Part shown: piece by piece, positions 45,857-54,131 of the stretch | Numbering within the stretch: position 1 is the stretch's first letter | Layout: every line of letters begins with the position of its first letter | NCBI RefSeq assembly: GCF_012932145.1 | Contig: NZ_MWOK01000005.1 | Location: forward strand, 34,683 to 98,682 | DNA from: Acidovorax sp. SRB_14 | Lineage (GTDB): Bacteria; Pseudomonadota; Gammaproteobacteria; Burkholderiales; Burkholderiaceae_C | Reading direction: 5' to 3' | DNA length: 64,000 bases | Notes under the pieces: generated by a model | What the model was told of the DNA's origin: nothing | Seen by the model: only the letters and a program-made list of their open reading frames with translations | Databases searched by the model: none | Program-made: the position numbers and the translations under genes

Positions 45857-46312
45857 TTATTGCGAAATCTTGCGCGCTTCCTCGATCTGGTACTCGAAGT
45901 AGCGCTGGAAGCTGAAGGCCAGGCTGGCCATGAGCACGGCAGTGCCCACCAGCAGGGAAAAGGCGATGGCGGCAATCGTGAACCAGTGGGTGCGTCCCGG
46001 GCTGGCCTCCGGGGAGGCGCCGGGGTTGAAGCGGGCATTCCAGCGGTCGGGCGTCATCAGCCCATAAAGGATCGCGCGCAGGGCGCAGGCCGCAATCGTG
46101 AAGCCCAGCAGCGGAATCAGGAACCAGCTGAGCTGGTCGTCCTGGCCGAACTGCTGCACGCGCTCGATGCCGTAAATGCCCAGCGCCGTGGGGATGGGCA
46201 GCAGCCAGCCGATCATGTCGGTCAGGCCATGGAGGTAGAAGCGGTGCAGGCCCAGCGGCCCGCCGAGAAAGGCCAGCCAGGCCGCGACGGTCTTGTTTTT
46301 CATGGGCTGCAT
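45857..46312 (-). CDS. TM2-domain membrane protein
   Basis: This 151-residue protein starts with MKNKTVAAWLAFLGGPLGLHRFYL, the TM2 domain pattern, followed by helices near residues 60-85 and a last one near 115-135. Function is unknown. Its ATG at 46312 overlaps the TAA of an upstream acetyltransferase remnant (TAATG); a second start three codons on is possible. It is convergent with the Pit gene. Confidence 0.8.
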   Translation of the reverse strand: MQPMKNKTVAAWLAFLGGPLGLHRFYLHGLTDMIGWLLPIPTALGIYGIERVQQFGQDDQLSWFLIPLLGFTIAACALRAILYGLMTPDRWNARFNPGASPEASPGRTHWFTIAAIAFSLLVGTAVLMASLAFSFQRYFEYQIEEARKISQ

Positions 46313-46455
46313 TATTCAGGCGAAGTGCGGTCGCCCGCGCCCAAGGGCTTTTCCATCAGCACGATGTCGCGCCAGGCGCCGTGCAGCACATGGTGGGCGT
46401 AGATCGCGGTGATCGGCAGCAAATCGCCGTCGCGGCTGGGGCGGATGGGTGGCAT
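46312..46455 (-). pseudogene. Internally deleted GNAT acetyltransferase (phosphinothricin-acetyltransferase type) remnant
   Basis: A 47-codon frame reads MPPIRPSRDGDLLPITAIYAHHVLHG, shown here in two parts of the same sequence: the first 26 residues match the N terminus of PAT/Bar-like N-acetyltransferases (IRPSRDxDLxxIxAIYxHHVLHG). It then jumps to AWRDIVLMEKPLG, which matches their C terminus (WxDxVLMQRxLG). The roughly 110-130 residues between, with the acetyl-CoA site, are missing. Both ends are still in one frame. The TAA overlaps the TM2 gene start, so the remnant may now act only as a translated leader. Confidence 0.6.
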
Positions 46456-46469
46456 CGGGTAAACAACGA

Positions 46470-46475
46470 TATAAT
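46470..46475 (+). promoter_or_regulatory. -10 box of the rpsP promoter
   Basis: A perfect TATAAT lies 110 bases before rpsP. The -35 is weak. It lies between the divergent acetyltransferase remnant and rpsP and is the best promoter for the rpsP-rimM-trmD-rplS operon. Confidence 0.6.
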
Positions 46476-46584
46476 TTCAGGCTTTGCAGCGTGTCGCTGG
46501 CCGGGTGGCCATGTCGCGTGTCTCAACGTTGCGAACACTGGGCTTGAGGCGCATGGCGTCGGTCCACCACCCGAAGGATAAATC

Positions 46585-46836
46585 ATGGTCGTCATTCGAC
46601 TCTCCCGCGGCGGCTCGAAGGGCCGTCCTTTCTTCAATGTCGTCGTGGCCGACAAGCGCGTGCGCCGTGATGGCCGTTTCATCGAGCGCATCGGTTTCTA
46701 CAACCCCACCGCCAAGGAAAGCGAAGAAGGTCTGCGCATTGCGCAAGACCGCCTGAGCTACTGGGTGGGCGTGGGCGCCCAGTCGTCCCCCACCGTGGAC
46801 CGCCTGATCAAGCAAGCCGCCAAAAAGGCTGCCTGA
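46585..46836 (+). CDS. rpsP: 30S ribosomal protein S16
   Basis: This 83-residue S16 protein begins [20 protein letters not shown] and has [19 protein letters not shown], typical in sequence and length. It is the first gene of the classic rpsP-rimM-trmD-rplS operon. Confidence 0.98.
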   Translation: MVVIRLSRGGSKGRPFFNVVVADKRVRRDGRFIERIGFYNPTAKESEEGLRIAQDRLSYWVGVGAQSSPTVDRLIKQAAKKAA

Positions 46837-46851
46837 GTCCGGTTCCCGAAC

Positions 46852-46891
46852 AAGGGCGGGTTCGTCGGTCCCCACTGACGAACCCGCCCTT
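46852..46891 (+). terminator. 15-bp hairpin between rpsP and rimM (attenuator-like)
   Basis: AAGGGCGGGTTCGTC (46852-46866) is perfectly complementary to 46877-46891 around a GGTCCCCACT loop. Only a short T stretch follows, so it should be a partial terminator or an mRNA-end stabiliser that keeps S16 output above RimM and TrmD. Confidence 0.7.
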
Positions 46892-46913
46892 TGCCATTTC
46901 TGCAGACCCCACC

Positions 46914-47483
46914 ATGACCACTGAACTCACTCTCGAGCCCGCCGACCTGCCCGCAGATGCGGTGGAGGTCGGGCGCATCACCGACGCCTGGGGCGTCAAG
47001 GGCTGGCTCAAGGTGCTGTCCCACAACACCGATCCGCAGGCGCTGCTGGCAGCGCGCAGCTGGTACCTGCAGCCCAGCGAACGGGGTGCGCGCATTTTCA
47101 ATGGCACGGTCCAGTTGGCCATCCGCCAGGCGCGCCCGCATTCCGACTCCATCGTGGCGTGGGCGCAAGGCATCGACGACCGCAATGCCGCCGAGCTGCT
47201 GCGCGGCGCGCGCATCTTCGTGCCGCGTTCGGACTTTCCGCAGCCCCAGGCCGACGAGTACTACTGGGTCGATCTGATCGGCCTTGATGTGGTCAATCGC
47301 GAAGGTGTGGTGCTGGGGCAGGTGCGCGAGCTGATGTCCACCGGCCCGCAGACCGTGCTGGTGCTGGAGGCCGAGCAAGAAGGCAAGTCCATCGAGCGCA
47401 TGATCCCCTTCGTCTCGGCCTTCATCGACAAGGTCGAGCTGCCAGAGCGCCGCATCACGGTCGACTGGCAGCCCGACTACTAA
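46914..47483 (+). CDS. rimM: Ribosome maturation factor RimM
   Basis: RimM binds S19 and assists 16S head assembly. The 189-residue product has the N-terminal VGRITDAWGVKGWLKV beta-barrel start and the PRC-barrel region YYWVDLIGLDVVNREGVVLGQV. It lies between rpsP and trmD. Confidence 0.96.
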   Translation: MTTELTLEPADLPADAVEVGRITDAWGVKGWLKVLSHNTDPQALLAARSWYLQPSERGARIFNGTVQLAIRQARPHSDSIVAWAQGIDDRNAAELLRGARIFVPRSDFPQPQADEYYWVDLIGLDVVNREGVVLGQVRELMSTGPQTVLVLEAEQEGKSIERMIPFVSAFIDKVELPERRITVDWQPDY

Positions 47484-47510
47484 GGGCAGGCGCCTGCCTG
47501 ACCGCGCGCC

Positions 47511-48269
47511 ATGCGCTTTGACGTCATCACCCTGTTTCCCGAGCTGTTTGGCCCGTTTCTGGCCAGCGGTGTGACGCGCCGCGCCTACGCCTCGGGGCAG
47601 GTCGATGTGCGCCTGTGGAACCCGCGCGACCATGCCGAAGGCAACTACCGCCGCGTCGACGACCGTCCGTTTGGGGGCGGCCCGGGCATGGTGATGATGG
47701 CGCCGCCCCTGGCGCGCTGCCTGGCGGCAATCCGCGCAGAACGGGCCGAGGGGCCGGGTGGAGAGGCGCCGGTGGTGCTGTTTTCGCCCATTGGCGCGGC
47801 GCTGGACCATGCGGGCGTGGAGCACTGGTCGGCCAGTGGCGGTGCGATTTTGCTGTGCGGTCGCTACGAGGGCATCGATCAGCGCTTCATCGACGCGCAT
47901 GTCAATGTGCAGATCAGCCTGGGCGATTTTGTGCTTTCAGGTGGCGAAATCGCCGCCCTGGCCTTGCTGGACGCCGTGGCGCGCCTGCAGCCCGGGGTGC
48001 TGAACGACGAAGGCAGCCACCAGCTCGACAGCTTCAACCCCGCACTCGACGGCCTGCTCGACTGCCCGCACTACACGCGGCCCGAAGAGTGGGAGGGTCG
48101 CCCCGTGCCGCCCGAGCTGCTGTCGGGCCACCACGCGCACATCGAGCGCTGGCGCCGCGCCCAGCGCCTGGCTCTCACGGCACGGCACCGCCCCGACCTG
48201 ATCGAAGCGGCGCGCGCGGCAGGGCGCTTGGCGCCGGCGGACGAGGCCGAGCTGGCCAAGCGCTGCTGA
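47511..48269 (+). CDS. trmD: tRNA (guanine-37-N1)-methyltransferase
   Basis: TrmD is a knotted SPOUT methyltransferase that makes m1G37. The 252-residue product has [31 protein letters not shown] and the knot segment [23 protein letters not shown]. Start at 47511 gives [13 protein letters not shown], the family N terminus. Confidence 0.97.
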   Translation: MRFDVITLFPELFGPFLASGVTRRAYASGQVDVRLWNPRDHAEGNYRRVDDRPFGGGPGMVMMAPPLARCLAAIRAERAEGPGGEAPVVLFSPIGAALDHAGVEHWSASGGAILLCGRYEGIDQRFIDAHVNVQISLGDFVLSGGEIAALALLDAVARLQPGVLNDEGSHQLDSFNPALDGLLDCPHYTRPEEWEGRPVPPELLSGHHAHIERWRRAQRLALTARHRPDLIEAARAAGRLAPADEAELAKRC

Positions 48270-48274
48270 GTGGT

Positions 48275-48280
48275 TATAAT
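48275..48280 (+). promoter_or_regulatory. Internal -10 box ahead of rplS
   Basis: A perfect TATAAT lies 6 bases past the trmD stop and 109 bases before rplS. A CAGAGG/CCTCTG hairpin (48281-48301) follows it. It may supply extra L19 independent of rimM-trmD. Confidence 0.5.
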
Positions 48281-48388
48281 CAGAGGCTTTTCGATCCTCT
48301 GGCCGGCCGCCCTGCAACGATGTTGCGGGCCTGAACGTCAATCCCGACGCTGCCACTTATGGCGCGGACACGATCGTTGGATGCAACC

Positions 48389-48784
<396 letters not shown>

Positions 48785-48808
48785 AAGCCCCGCCGCCTTG
48801 AGCGCCCG

Positions 48809-48850
48809 AGCCGCTACAGCCATTGGTCTGTAGCGGCTTTTTCTTTTTTT
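48809..48850 (+). terminator. Rho-independent terminator of the rpsP operon
   Basis: AGCCGCTACAG (48809-48819) pairs with CTGTAGCGGCT (48828-48838) followed by a T-rich run to 48850. Confidence 0.92.
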
Positions 48851-48865
48851 CCAGCCCCGACTGCC

Positions 48866-49582
48866 GTGTCCTTGCCTCCTGTCCCTGTGTCGCCGGTCAT
48901 CACGTCCTTGTCATCGCTGCCCGACTTCGACCCGCGCCTCGTGCCGGTGGTGGGTGTGGACGCGCACCTGCCCGCCGTGCGCGCGCAGGCGCAGACGCCC
49001 GAGGCCCTGCGCCGGCGTTTTGCAGCGCCGCCCGTGTGGCAACCCGAGGTGGTGCAGGAAAAGAGCTTTTCGAACCGCTCGCCGGCCCATGCCGCGGTGC
49101 TGGTTCCCATCGTGTTGCGCGACCAGCCTACGGTGCTGCTGACCGAGCGCACGGCGCACCTGTCCACGCATTCGGGACAGGTGGCGTTTCCGGGGGGGCG
49201 TGCAGACCCTGAAGATGCCGATGCCGCTGCCACTGCCCTGCGCGAGGCCCGCGAAGAGGTCGGGCTCGACGCGCGCTTCGTCGAGGTGCTGGGCGCACTG
49301 CCGACCTACGTGACCGGCTCGTCCTTCCTCATCTCGCCGGTGGTGGCGCTGGTGCAGCCCGGCTGCGTGCTGCACCCCAACCCCTACGAGGTAGCCGAAA
49401 TTTTCGAAGTGCCCCTGGCCTTTTTGCTCGATCCGGCACACCACCAGCGCCATGTGTTCGAGTGGCAGGGCGTGCGCCGCGAGTGGTTTTCCATGCCCTA
49501 CCAAGAGGGCGCCAAGAGCCATTACATCTGGGGCGCCACCGCGGGCATGCTGCGCAATTTCTACCGCTTCATGCAGGCCTGA
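48866..49582 (+). CDS. NUDIX hydrolase, CoA pyrophosphatase (NudL) type
   Basis: This is a 238-residue NUDIX enzyme of the CoA/ADP-ribose pyrophosphatase group. The NUDIX helix region reads GGRADPEDADAAATALREA then REEVGL (about residues 111-135), preceded by the NudL-type TERTAHLSTHSGQVAFP. It probably cleaves CoA or its oxidised forms. The GTG at 48866 lies just after the rplS terminator; a later start would lose little but MSLPPV is in frame. cobD/cbiB-like gene follows 58 bases later. Confidence 0.88.
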   Translation: MSLPPVPVSPVITSLSSLPDFDPRLVPVVGVDAHLPAVRAQAQTPEALRRRFAAPPVWQPEVVQEKSFSNRSPAHAAVLVPIVLRDQPTVLLTERTAHLSTHSGQVAFPGGRADPEDADAAATALREAREEVGLDARFVEVLGALPTYVTGSSFLISPVVALVQPGCVLHPNPYEVAEIFEVPLAFLLDPAHHQRHVFEWQGVRREWFSMPYQEGAKSHYIWGATAGMLRNFYRFMQA

Positions 49583-49640
49583 GCCGCACTGCGCTCCCAC
49601 CCGCCGCCAAAGTGCCGTGGGCTGGGTATCATTCGGCTCC

Positions 49641-50630
49641 ATGAGTTTCTTCGCCATCCTGTTCGCCTTGCTGATCGAGCAGGCCCGGCCGCTGGCTGCG
49701 GGCAATGCCATCCACGCCGGACTGCGTGCCTGGGCACTGGCCATGGGCCGCGACTTCGATGCCGGCAAACCGCACCATGCCTGGCTGGCCTGGACCCTGG
49801 CGGTGCTCGTACCTGCACTGGTGGCGCTGGGCGTGCACTGGTTGCTGATCTGGGGCCTGGGCTGGCCCTTTGCCGTGCTGTGGAATGTGGCGATCCTCTA
49901 TCTCACGCTGGGCTTTCGCCAGTTCAGCCACCATTTCACGGGCCTGCGCGATGCGCTCGAAGAGGGTGACGAAGACCGTGCGCGGGCGTTGCTGGCGCAG
50001 TGGCAGCAGGTGGATGTGGGCGCGCTGCCGCGCAGCGAGATCGTGCGCCACGTGATCGAGTACTCGGTCCTGTCCGCGCACCGCCACGTGTTCGGGGTGT
50101 TGGCCTGGTTTTCGGTGCTGGCGGCGCTGGGCCTGGGTCCGGCGGGCGCAGTGCTGTACCGCATGGCGGAGTTCATGGCGCGCTATTGGAAGCACCCGCG
50201 TGGCACGGCAGCCCAGCACTCCGCCAGCGCTGCATTGCAGCGTGCCTCCACGTTGGCCTGGATGGCGCTGGACTGGCTGCCGGCGCGGCTCACGGCGCTG
50301 TGCTTTGCCGTGGTCGGCAGCTTCGAGGAGGCCATCGAAGGCTGGCGCTTTCACGCGCAGCGCTTTCCCAATGACAACGACGGCGTGGTGCTGGCGGCCA
50401 CGGCCGGAGCACTCAATGTGCGCCTGGGCGGTGAGGCGCTGAAGGCGCGCATCGAACTGCTGGTGCCGCAGGGCTTCGAGGTCGATGCCGACATCGGCGA
50501 CAGCGACAGCACGCCGGGCCGCGAGCCCGAGGTGGGGCACCTGCGCAGCGTGGTGGGGCTGGTCTGGCGCTCGGTGGTGGTGTGGCTGCTGCTGCTGGCG
50601 CTGCTGACGCTGGCGCGCCTGCTCGGTTGA
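49641..50630 (+). CDS. CobD/CbiB-family membrane protein
   Basis: This 329-residue protein has four or more helices, with MSFFAILFALLIEQARPL and GFRQFSHHFTGLRDALEEGDEDRARALL resembling CbiB/CobD cobinamide-phosphate synthases and AmpE. There are no other cobalamin genes here, and in Burkholderiales such genes are often called regulatory modulators, so a role in B12 synthesis is not supported. ATG at 49641. Confidence 0.75.
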   Translation: MSFFAILFALLIEQARPLAAGNAIHAGLRAWALAMGRDFDAGKPHHAWLAWTLAVLVPALVALGVHWLLIWGLGWPFAVLWNVAILYLTLGFRQFSHHFTGLRDALEEGDEDRARALLAQWQQVDVGALPRSEIVRHVIEYSVLSAHRHVFGVLAWFSVLAALGLGPAGAVLYRMAEFMARYWKHPRGTAAQHSASAALQRASTLAWMALDWLPARLTALCFAVVGSFEEAIEGWRFHAQRFPNDNDGVVLAATAGALNVRLGGEALKARIELLVPQGFEVDADIGDSDSTPGREPEVGHLRSVVGLVWRSVVVWLLLLALLTLARLLG

Positions 50631-50652
50631 GGCCGGGTGCCGCGGGCACGGC

Positions 50653-51606
50653 TCAGTAGCGGCTGTGGCTCAGTTCGGCAAATAATTCACTGTAAATTTT
50701 ATAGCGCGTGGCGCTTATGCCGTCTGCGTTAGAGGCGTTTTCGACCGCATCCAGAACGCCGCAGCCCGGTTCGTGCAGGTGCGTGCAGTTGTAGAACCTG
50801 CAGTCTGTCGCGTGGGCCGCGATGTCGGGCATGCAGGCAGCCAGCTGCATGGGCGCAATGTGGTGCAGACCAAATTCCTGAAAACCCGGCGAGTCGATGA
50901 GCGCCGTGGTCCGTCCTTCGTCCACCCAGTACAGGGCCGTGCTGGTGGTCGTGTGCTTGCCCGAGTTCAGTGCCTGCGAGATTTCGCCCGTCAGCACGGT
51001 GGCGCCGGGCACCAGCAGGTTGATCAGGGTGCTCTTGCCCGAGCCCGAGGGGCCGAGCACCAGCGTGGTCTTGCCGCGCAGGTGCTGCAGAAGCAGGTTG
51101 CGGTCCACATCCCCCGAGGCGGTCAGCGACAGCGGCAGAACGCCATAGTGGTGCTGGCCGTCGCTGCCGAGCATGTGGCGGTAGGGCTGCAGGCGCGCCC
51201 AGGCGCGCGCAAAGGGCTCGACCAGGTCGGTCTTGTTGAGTGCGATCAGCGGCGTGATGCGGGCCGCCTCCGCCGCGATGAGCGCGCGCGCCAGCTGGCT
51301 CTCGGAAAACACCGGCTCGGCGGCAATCAGGATCAGCACCTGGTCGAGGTTCGCAGCGAACGACTTGGTGCGGATCTCGTCCTGGCGGTAAAACAGGTTG
51401 CGTCGCTCCTGGACTTTCTCGATCGTGCCCTCGTGGCCCTGGCCAGCCGGAGCGGCTTGCCACAGCACCTGGTCGCCCACGACGGCCTGGCTTTTCTTGC
51501 CGCGCGGGTGGCAGATGCGGCGCTGGCCGTCGGGCGTTTCGACCACGCAGTGGCGCCCGTGGCTGGCCACCACCAAGCCCGACATGAGCGCACTGCGTTC
51601 GCTCAT
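50653..51606 (-). CDS. rsgA: Ribosome small-subunit GTPase RsgA
   Basis: RsgA is a circularly permuted GTPase that checks 30S maturation. The 317-residue product has an OB domain, NKTDL (G4), GPSGSGKSTLINLL (G1) and DSPGFQEFGL (G3) in the permuted order, then a zinc knuckle CRFYNCTHLHEPGC. The ATG at 51606 fits; 14 residues upstream are not conserved-looking. Residues about 289-305, next to the zinc knuckle, are encoded by a short interspersed repeat. Confidence 0.95.
   Translation of the reverse strand: MSERSALMSGLVVASHGRHCVVETPDGQRRICHPRGKKSQAVVGDQVLWQAAPAGQGHEGTIEKVQERRNLFYRQDEIRTKSFAANLDQVLILIAAEPVFSESQLARALIAAEAARITPLIALNKTDLVEPFARAWARLQPYRHMLGSDGQHHYGVLPLSLTASGDVDRNLLLQHLRGKTTLVLGPSGSGKSTLINLLVPGATVLTGEISQALNSGKHTTTSTALYWVDEGRTTALIDSPGFQEFGLHHIAPMQLAACMPDIAAHATDCRFYNCTHLHEPGCGVLDAVENASNADGISATRYKIYSELFAELSHSRY
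50694..50742 (+). repeat. Short interspersed repeat, copy 11 (in frame inside rsgA)
   Basis: AAATTTTATAGCGCGTGGCG, spacer, GTCTGCGTTAGAGGCGTTTT is a close relative of copy 5 at 18571 (both share ATAGCGCGTGGCGC). It encodes 17 residues near the C terminus of RsgA. Confidence 0.6.
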
Positions 51607-51607
51607 G

Positions 51608-51943
51608 TCATGCCTGCAGCAGGGCGTCGATGCGCGCGGCGCAGTCAAAGTCGGTGGCCGAGAGGCCGCCCACGTCGTGGGTGTTCAGGCGCACCACGCA
51701 GCGGTTGTAGTGCACCGACAGGTCGGGGTGGTGGTCCTGCGTGTGCGCGATGAAGGCCAGTGCGTTCACGAAAGCTATGGTCTCGTAGTAGTTGGCAAAG
51801 CGGTAGGTCTTCTCAATGGCCACGTCGGCGCCGTCGCCGCTCAGCGACCAGCCCTCGACCTTCGCCAGGTTTGCTACTACTTCTGTAGCTGTCAGCGCAC
51901 GCCGGGTCTGCGCAGACCAGTCTTTTTTCTTCAATATTGTCAT
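51608..51943 (-). CDS. 4a-hydroxytetrahydrobiopterin (pterin-4a-carbinolamine) dehydratase
   Basis: This 111-residue enzyme dehydrates the carbinolamine formed by aromatic amino acid hydroxylases and may be a regeneration enzyme or a moonlighting factor. The active-site segment is DHHPDLSVHYNRCVVRLNTHD, in the family pattern, here at about residues 68-88. Its ATG overlaps the M48 peptidase stop by 4 bases and its stop is one base before rsgA, so M48-pcd-rsgA is a tight operon. Residues 6-22 come from a short repeat. Confidence 0.93.
   Translation of the reverse strand: MTILKKKDWSAQTRRALTATEVVANLAKVEGWSLSGDGADVAIEKTYRFANYYETIAFVNALAFIAHTQDHHPDLSVHYNRCVVRLNTHDVGGLSATDFDCAARIDALLQA
51880..51927 (+). 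repeat. Short interspersed repeat, copy 12 (in frame inside the dehydratase gene)
   Basis: TTCTGTAGCTGTCAGCGCAC, spacer, TCTGCGCAGACCAGTC, TTTTTTC follows the repeat layout, with the GTAGCTGTCAGCGC block matching copy 3. It encodes residues 6-22 at the N terminus of the dehydratase. Confidence 0.5.
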
Positions 51944-53259
51944 GGTGCCAGGGCGGGGATGGGCATGCGCGCCAGCCGTTCGCTGGCGGGTGGGTGCGAG
52001 TAATAGAACTTCACGTACACCGGATCGGGGGTGAGGGTGGAGGCGTTGTCCTGGTAGAGCTTGAGCAGGGCCGAGGCGAGGTCTGCGCCGCGTGTGTGGG
52101 CCATGGCATAGGCATCGGCCTGGAATTCGTCATGGCGCGAGAGCTGGGCGAACAGCGGCGCGAGGAACACGGTGAACACTGGCACCGTCAGCAGGAACAG
52201 CAGCAAGGCCAGGGCGTCGTTGGGGGCTGCGGAGGCGTTTGGCACCAGCAGCGCCAGACTGGGGCGCACGCCCAGGCCGGTGTAGAACCAGGTCTGCGTG
52301 GACAGCCAGCCCAGCAGCGCAAAGCCGGCCAGGCTCAGGGCAAACAGCGCGGCCATGCGCTTGGCGATGTGGCGGTGGTGGAAGTGCCCCAGCTCATGCG
52401 CCAGCACGGCCTCGACCTCGTCCGGAGCGAGTTGGCGCAACAGCGTGTCATAGAACACCACGCGTTTGGCGGCCCCAAAGCCCGTGAAGTAGGCGTTGGC
52501 GTGCGCACTGCGGCGGCTGCCGTCCATCACGAACAGGCCCTTGGCCGAAAAGCCGCAGCGCTGCATCAGGGCCGTGACGCGCGCCTTGAGCGACGCGTCT
52601 TCGAGCGGCTGGAATTTGTTGAACAGCGGTGCGATCACGGTGGGATAGACCACCATCAGCAGCAGGTTCAAGCCCATCCACAGTCCCCAGGCCCACAGCC
52701 ACCACAGGCTGCCGGCGGCGCCCATGAGCCACAAGATCAGTGCCGCGATGGGCAGGCCGATGAGGGCGCCGACCGCCGTCGACTTGAGCAGGTCGGCGAG
52801 CCACAGGCGCAGCGTGGTCTGGTTGAAGCCAAAGCGCTGCTCGATCACAAAGGTCTGGTAGAGCGTGGCCGGCAGGTCGATCAGCCCGCTAATGAGCGCA
52901 AATGCCGCCAGCAGCGCCAGCTGCTGCGCCATGCCGCCGTCCAGCGCAGCGAGGAGTGCCTGGTTGAGTGCGTCCAGCCCGCCCAGCACCGTCCATCCCA
53001 GCAGCACCGCGGCGCCCAGCGCCATCTCCAGCAGCCCAAACCGCGTCTTAGCGATGGTGTAGTCGGCCGCCTTCTGGTGGGCCTCCAGGGCAATGCGCCC
53101 GGCAAACGCGGGCGGCACGCTGGTGCGGTGGCGCGCCACATGCCGAATCTGGCGCGAGGCCAGCCAGAGCTTGAGCAGCAGACCGAGAACCAGCACGGCG
53201 ACAAAGGCCAGGGTGAGGGCCAGCGAAGGCGGGAAGGAATCGGGCGAAGCGGCAGGCAT
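51940..53259 (-). CDS. M48-family (STE24-like) membrane metalloprotease
   Basis: This is a 439-residue integral membrane zinc protease. The catalytic HELGH lies in VLAHELGHFHHRH, at about residue 280, with a downstream DEFQADAYA zinc ligand. Seven or so helices surround it, and the N-terminal DUF4784-like STE24 segment is present. STE24-type bacterial proteases probably act on membrane proteins. The ATG at 53259 is the best match. It starts about 28 bases from orn, back to back. Confidence 0.93.
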   Translation of the reverse strand: MPAASPDSFPPSLALTLAFVAVLVLGLLLKLWLASRQIRHVARHRTSVPPAFAGRIALEAHQKAADYTIAKTRFGLLEMALGAAVLLGWTVLGGLDALNQALLAALDGGMAQQLALLAAFALISGLIDLPATLYQTFVIEQRFGFNQTTLRLWLADLLKSTAVGALIGLPIAALILWLMGAAGSLWWLWAWGLWMGLNLLLMVVYPTVIAPLFNKFQPLEDASLKARVTALMQRCGFSAKGLFVMDGSRRSAHANAYFTGFGAAKRVVFYDTLLRQLAPDEVEAVLAHELGHFHHRHIAKRMAALFALSLAGFALLGWLSTQTWFYTGLGVRPSLALLVPNASAAPNDALALLLFLLTVPVFTVFLAPLFAQLSRHDEFQADAYAMAHTRGADLASALLKLYQDNASTLTPDPVYVKFYYSHPPASERLARMPIPALAP

Positions 53260-53287
53260 GACGCGCGAGTGTAGGGCATAGGCGACA

Positions 53288-53875
53288 ATGCCGCCCATGC
53301 CAGAAACCTCTCCCACCTCCCCGCCAACCCTCGCCAAATCCGACCAGAACCTGGTCTGGCTCGACTGTGAAATGACCGGCCTGGACCCGCAGGCCGAGCG
53401 CATCATCGAAATCGCCGTGGTCGTCACCGGCCCTGGCCTGGAGCCGCGCATCGAAGGCCCGGTGCTGGTCATCCACCAGTCCGACGAGCTGCTGGGCAAG
53501 ATGGATGCCTGGAACAGGGGCACGCACGGCAGGAGCGGCCTGATCGACAAGGTCAAGGCTTCGACGCTGACCGAAGAGCAGGCGCAGCAGCAGATCATCG
53601 ACTTCTTGGCGCGCTACGTGCCCAAGGGCAAGGTGCCGCTGTGTGGCAACAGCATCGGCCAGGACCGGCGCTTCCTGGCGCTCTATATGCCCAGGCTGGA
53701 AGCCTTCTTCCATTACCGCAACGTCGATGTGAGCACGCTCAAGGAGCTGGCCAAGCGCTGGAAGCCCGAGGCTTACAGCAGTTTCAAGAAGGCACAGAAA
53801 CACACGGCGCTGGCCGATGTGCATGAGTCGATCGAAGAGCTTGCGCACTACCGCACCCACCTGCTGGCGATCTAG
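53288..53875 (+). CDS. orn: Oligoribonuclease
   Basis: Orn degrades 2-5 nt RNA and pGpG, so it ends c-di-GMP breakdown. The 195-residue product is a DEDDh exonuclease with [14 protein letters not shown] (exo I), [12 protein letters not shown] and the final [14 protein letters not shown] (exo III). Start at 53288 adds an ~18-residue N-terminal tail; a second ATG six codons on is possible. Confidence 0.95.
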   Translation: MPPMPETSPTSPPTLAKSDQNLVWLDCEMTGLDPQAERIIEIAVVVTGPGLEPRIEGPVLVIHQSDELLGKMDAWNRGTHGRSGLIDKVKASTLTEEQAQQQIIDFLARYVPKGKVPLCGNSIGQDRRFLALYMPRLEAFFHYRNVDVSTLKELAKRWKPEAYSSFKKAQKHTALADVHESIEELAHYRTHLLAI

Positions 53876-53879
53876 GTGC

Positions 53880-53909
53880 TTGCGGGAAAACCCGTATCTA
53901 TGGCATAAT
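53880..53909 (+). promoter_or_regulatory. Sigma-70 promoter of the DEAD-box helicase gene
   Basis: TTGCGG (53880-53885) and CATAAT (53904-53909) are 18 bases apart. The predicted start near 53916 would leave a leader of about 215 bases. Confidence 0.65.
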
Positions 53910-53915
53910 CGCCCA

Positions 53916-54131
53916 CTGCACCGCATCCGCCGTGCAGATTGCGCATCTCCCTTCACACACCGGGTCTGCGAACTTGCCGGAAGGCCCCAAGCCGCCGCCT
54001 TGAGTCTCGCGTCAAATACCCAACCGCACTGGCCACGCCAGTGCAGGTTTCGTCTGATGGTTGATGTTTTTTAACCATTGACGAAGCCATCGCAGGCTGC
54101 GCTTGCGATCGTATTCGTGTGAGAAAAATAC
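53916..54131 (+). ncRNA. Long 5' leader of the helicase mRNA with hairpins
   Basis: The leader is about 216 bases with no convincing ORF. It contains GCACTGG/CCAGTGC (54026-54044, loop CCACG) and ATGGTT/AACCAT (54057-54078). Long structured leaders are typical of cold-shock DEAD-box mRNAs, which are regulated by temperature or by the helicase itself. Confidence 0.5.

Noticed and set aside
49641..50630. Cobalamin synthesis role for the CbiB-like protein
   Set aside because: No other B12 gene is present in the window, so I kept the family name only.
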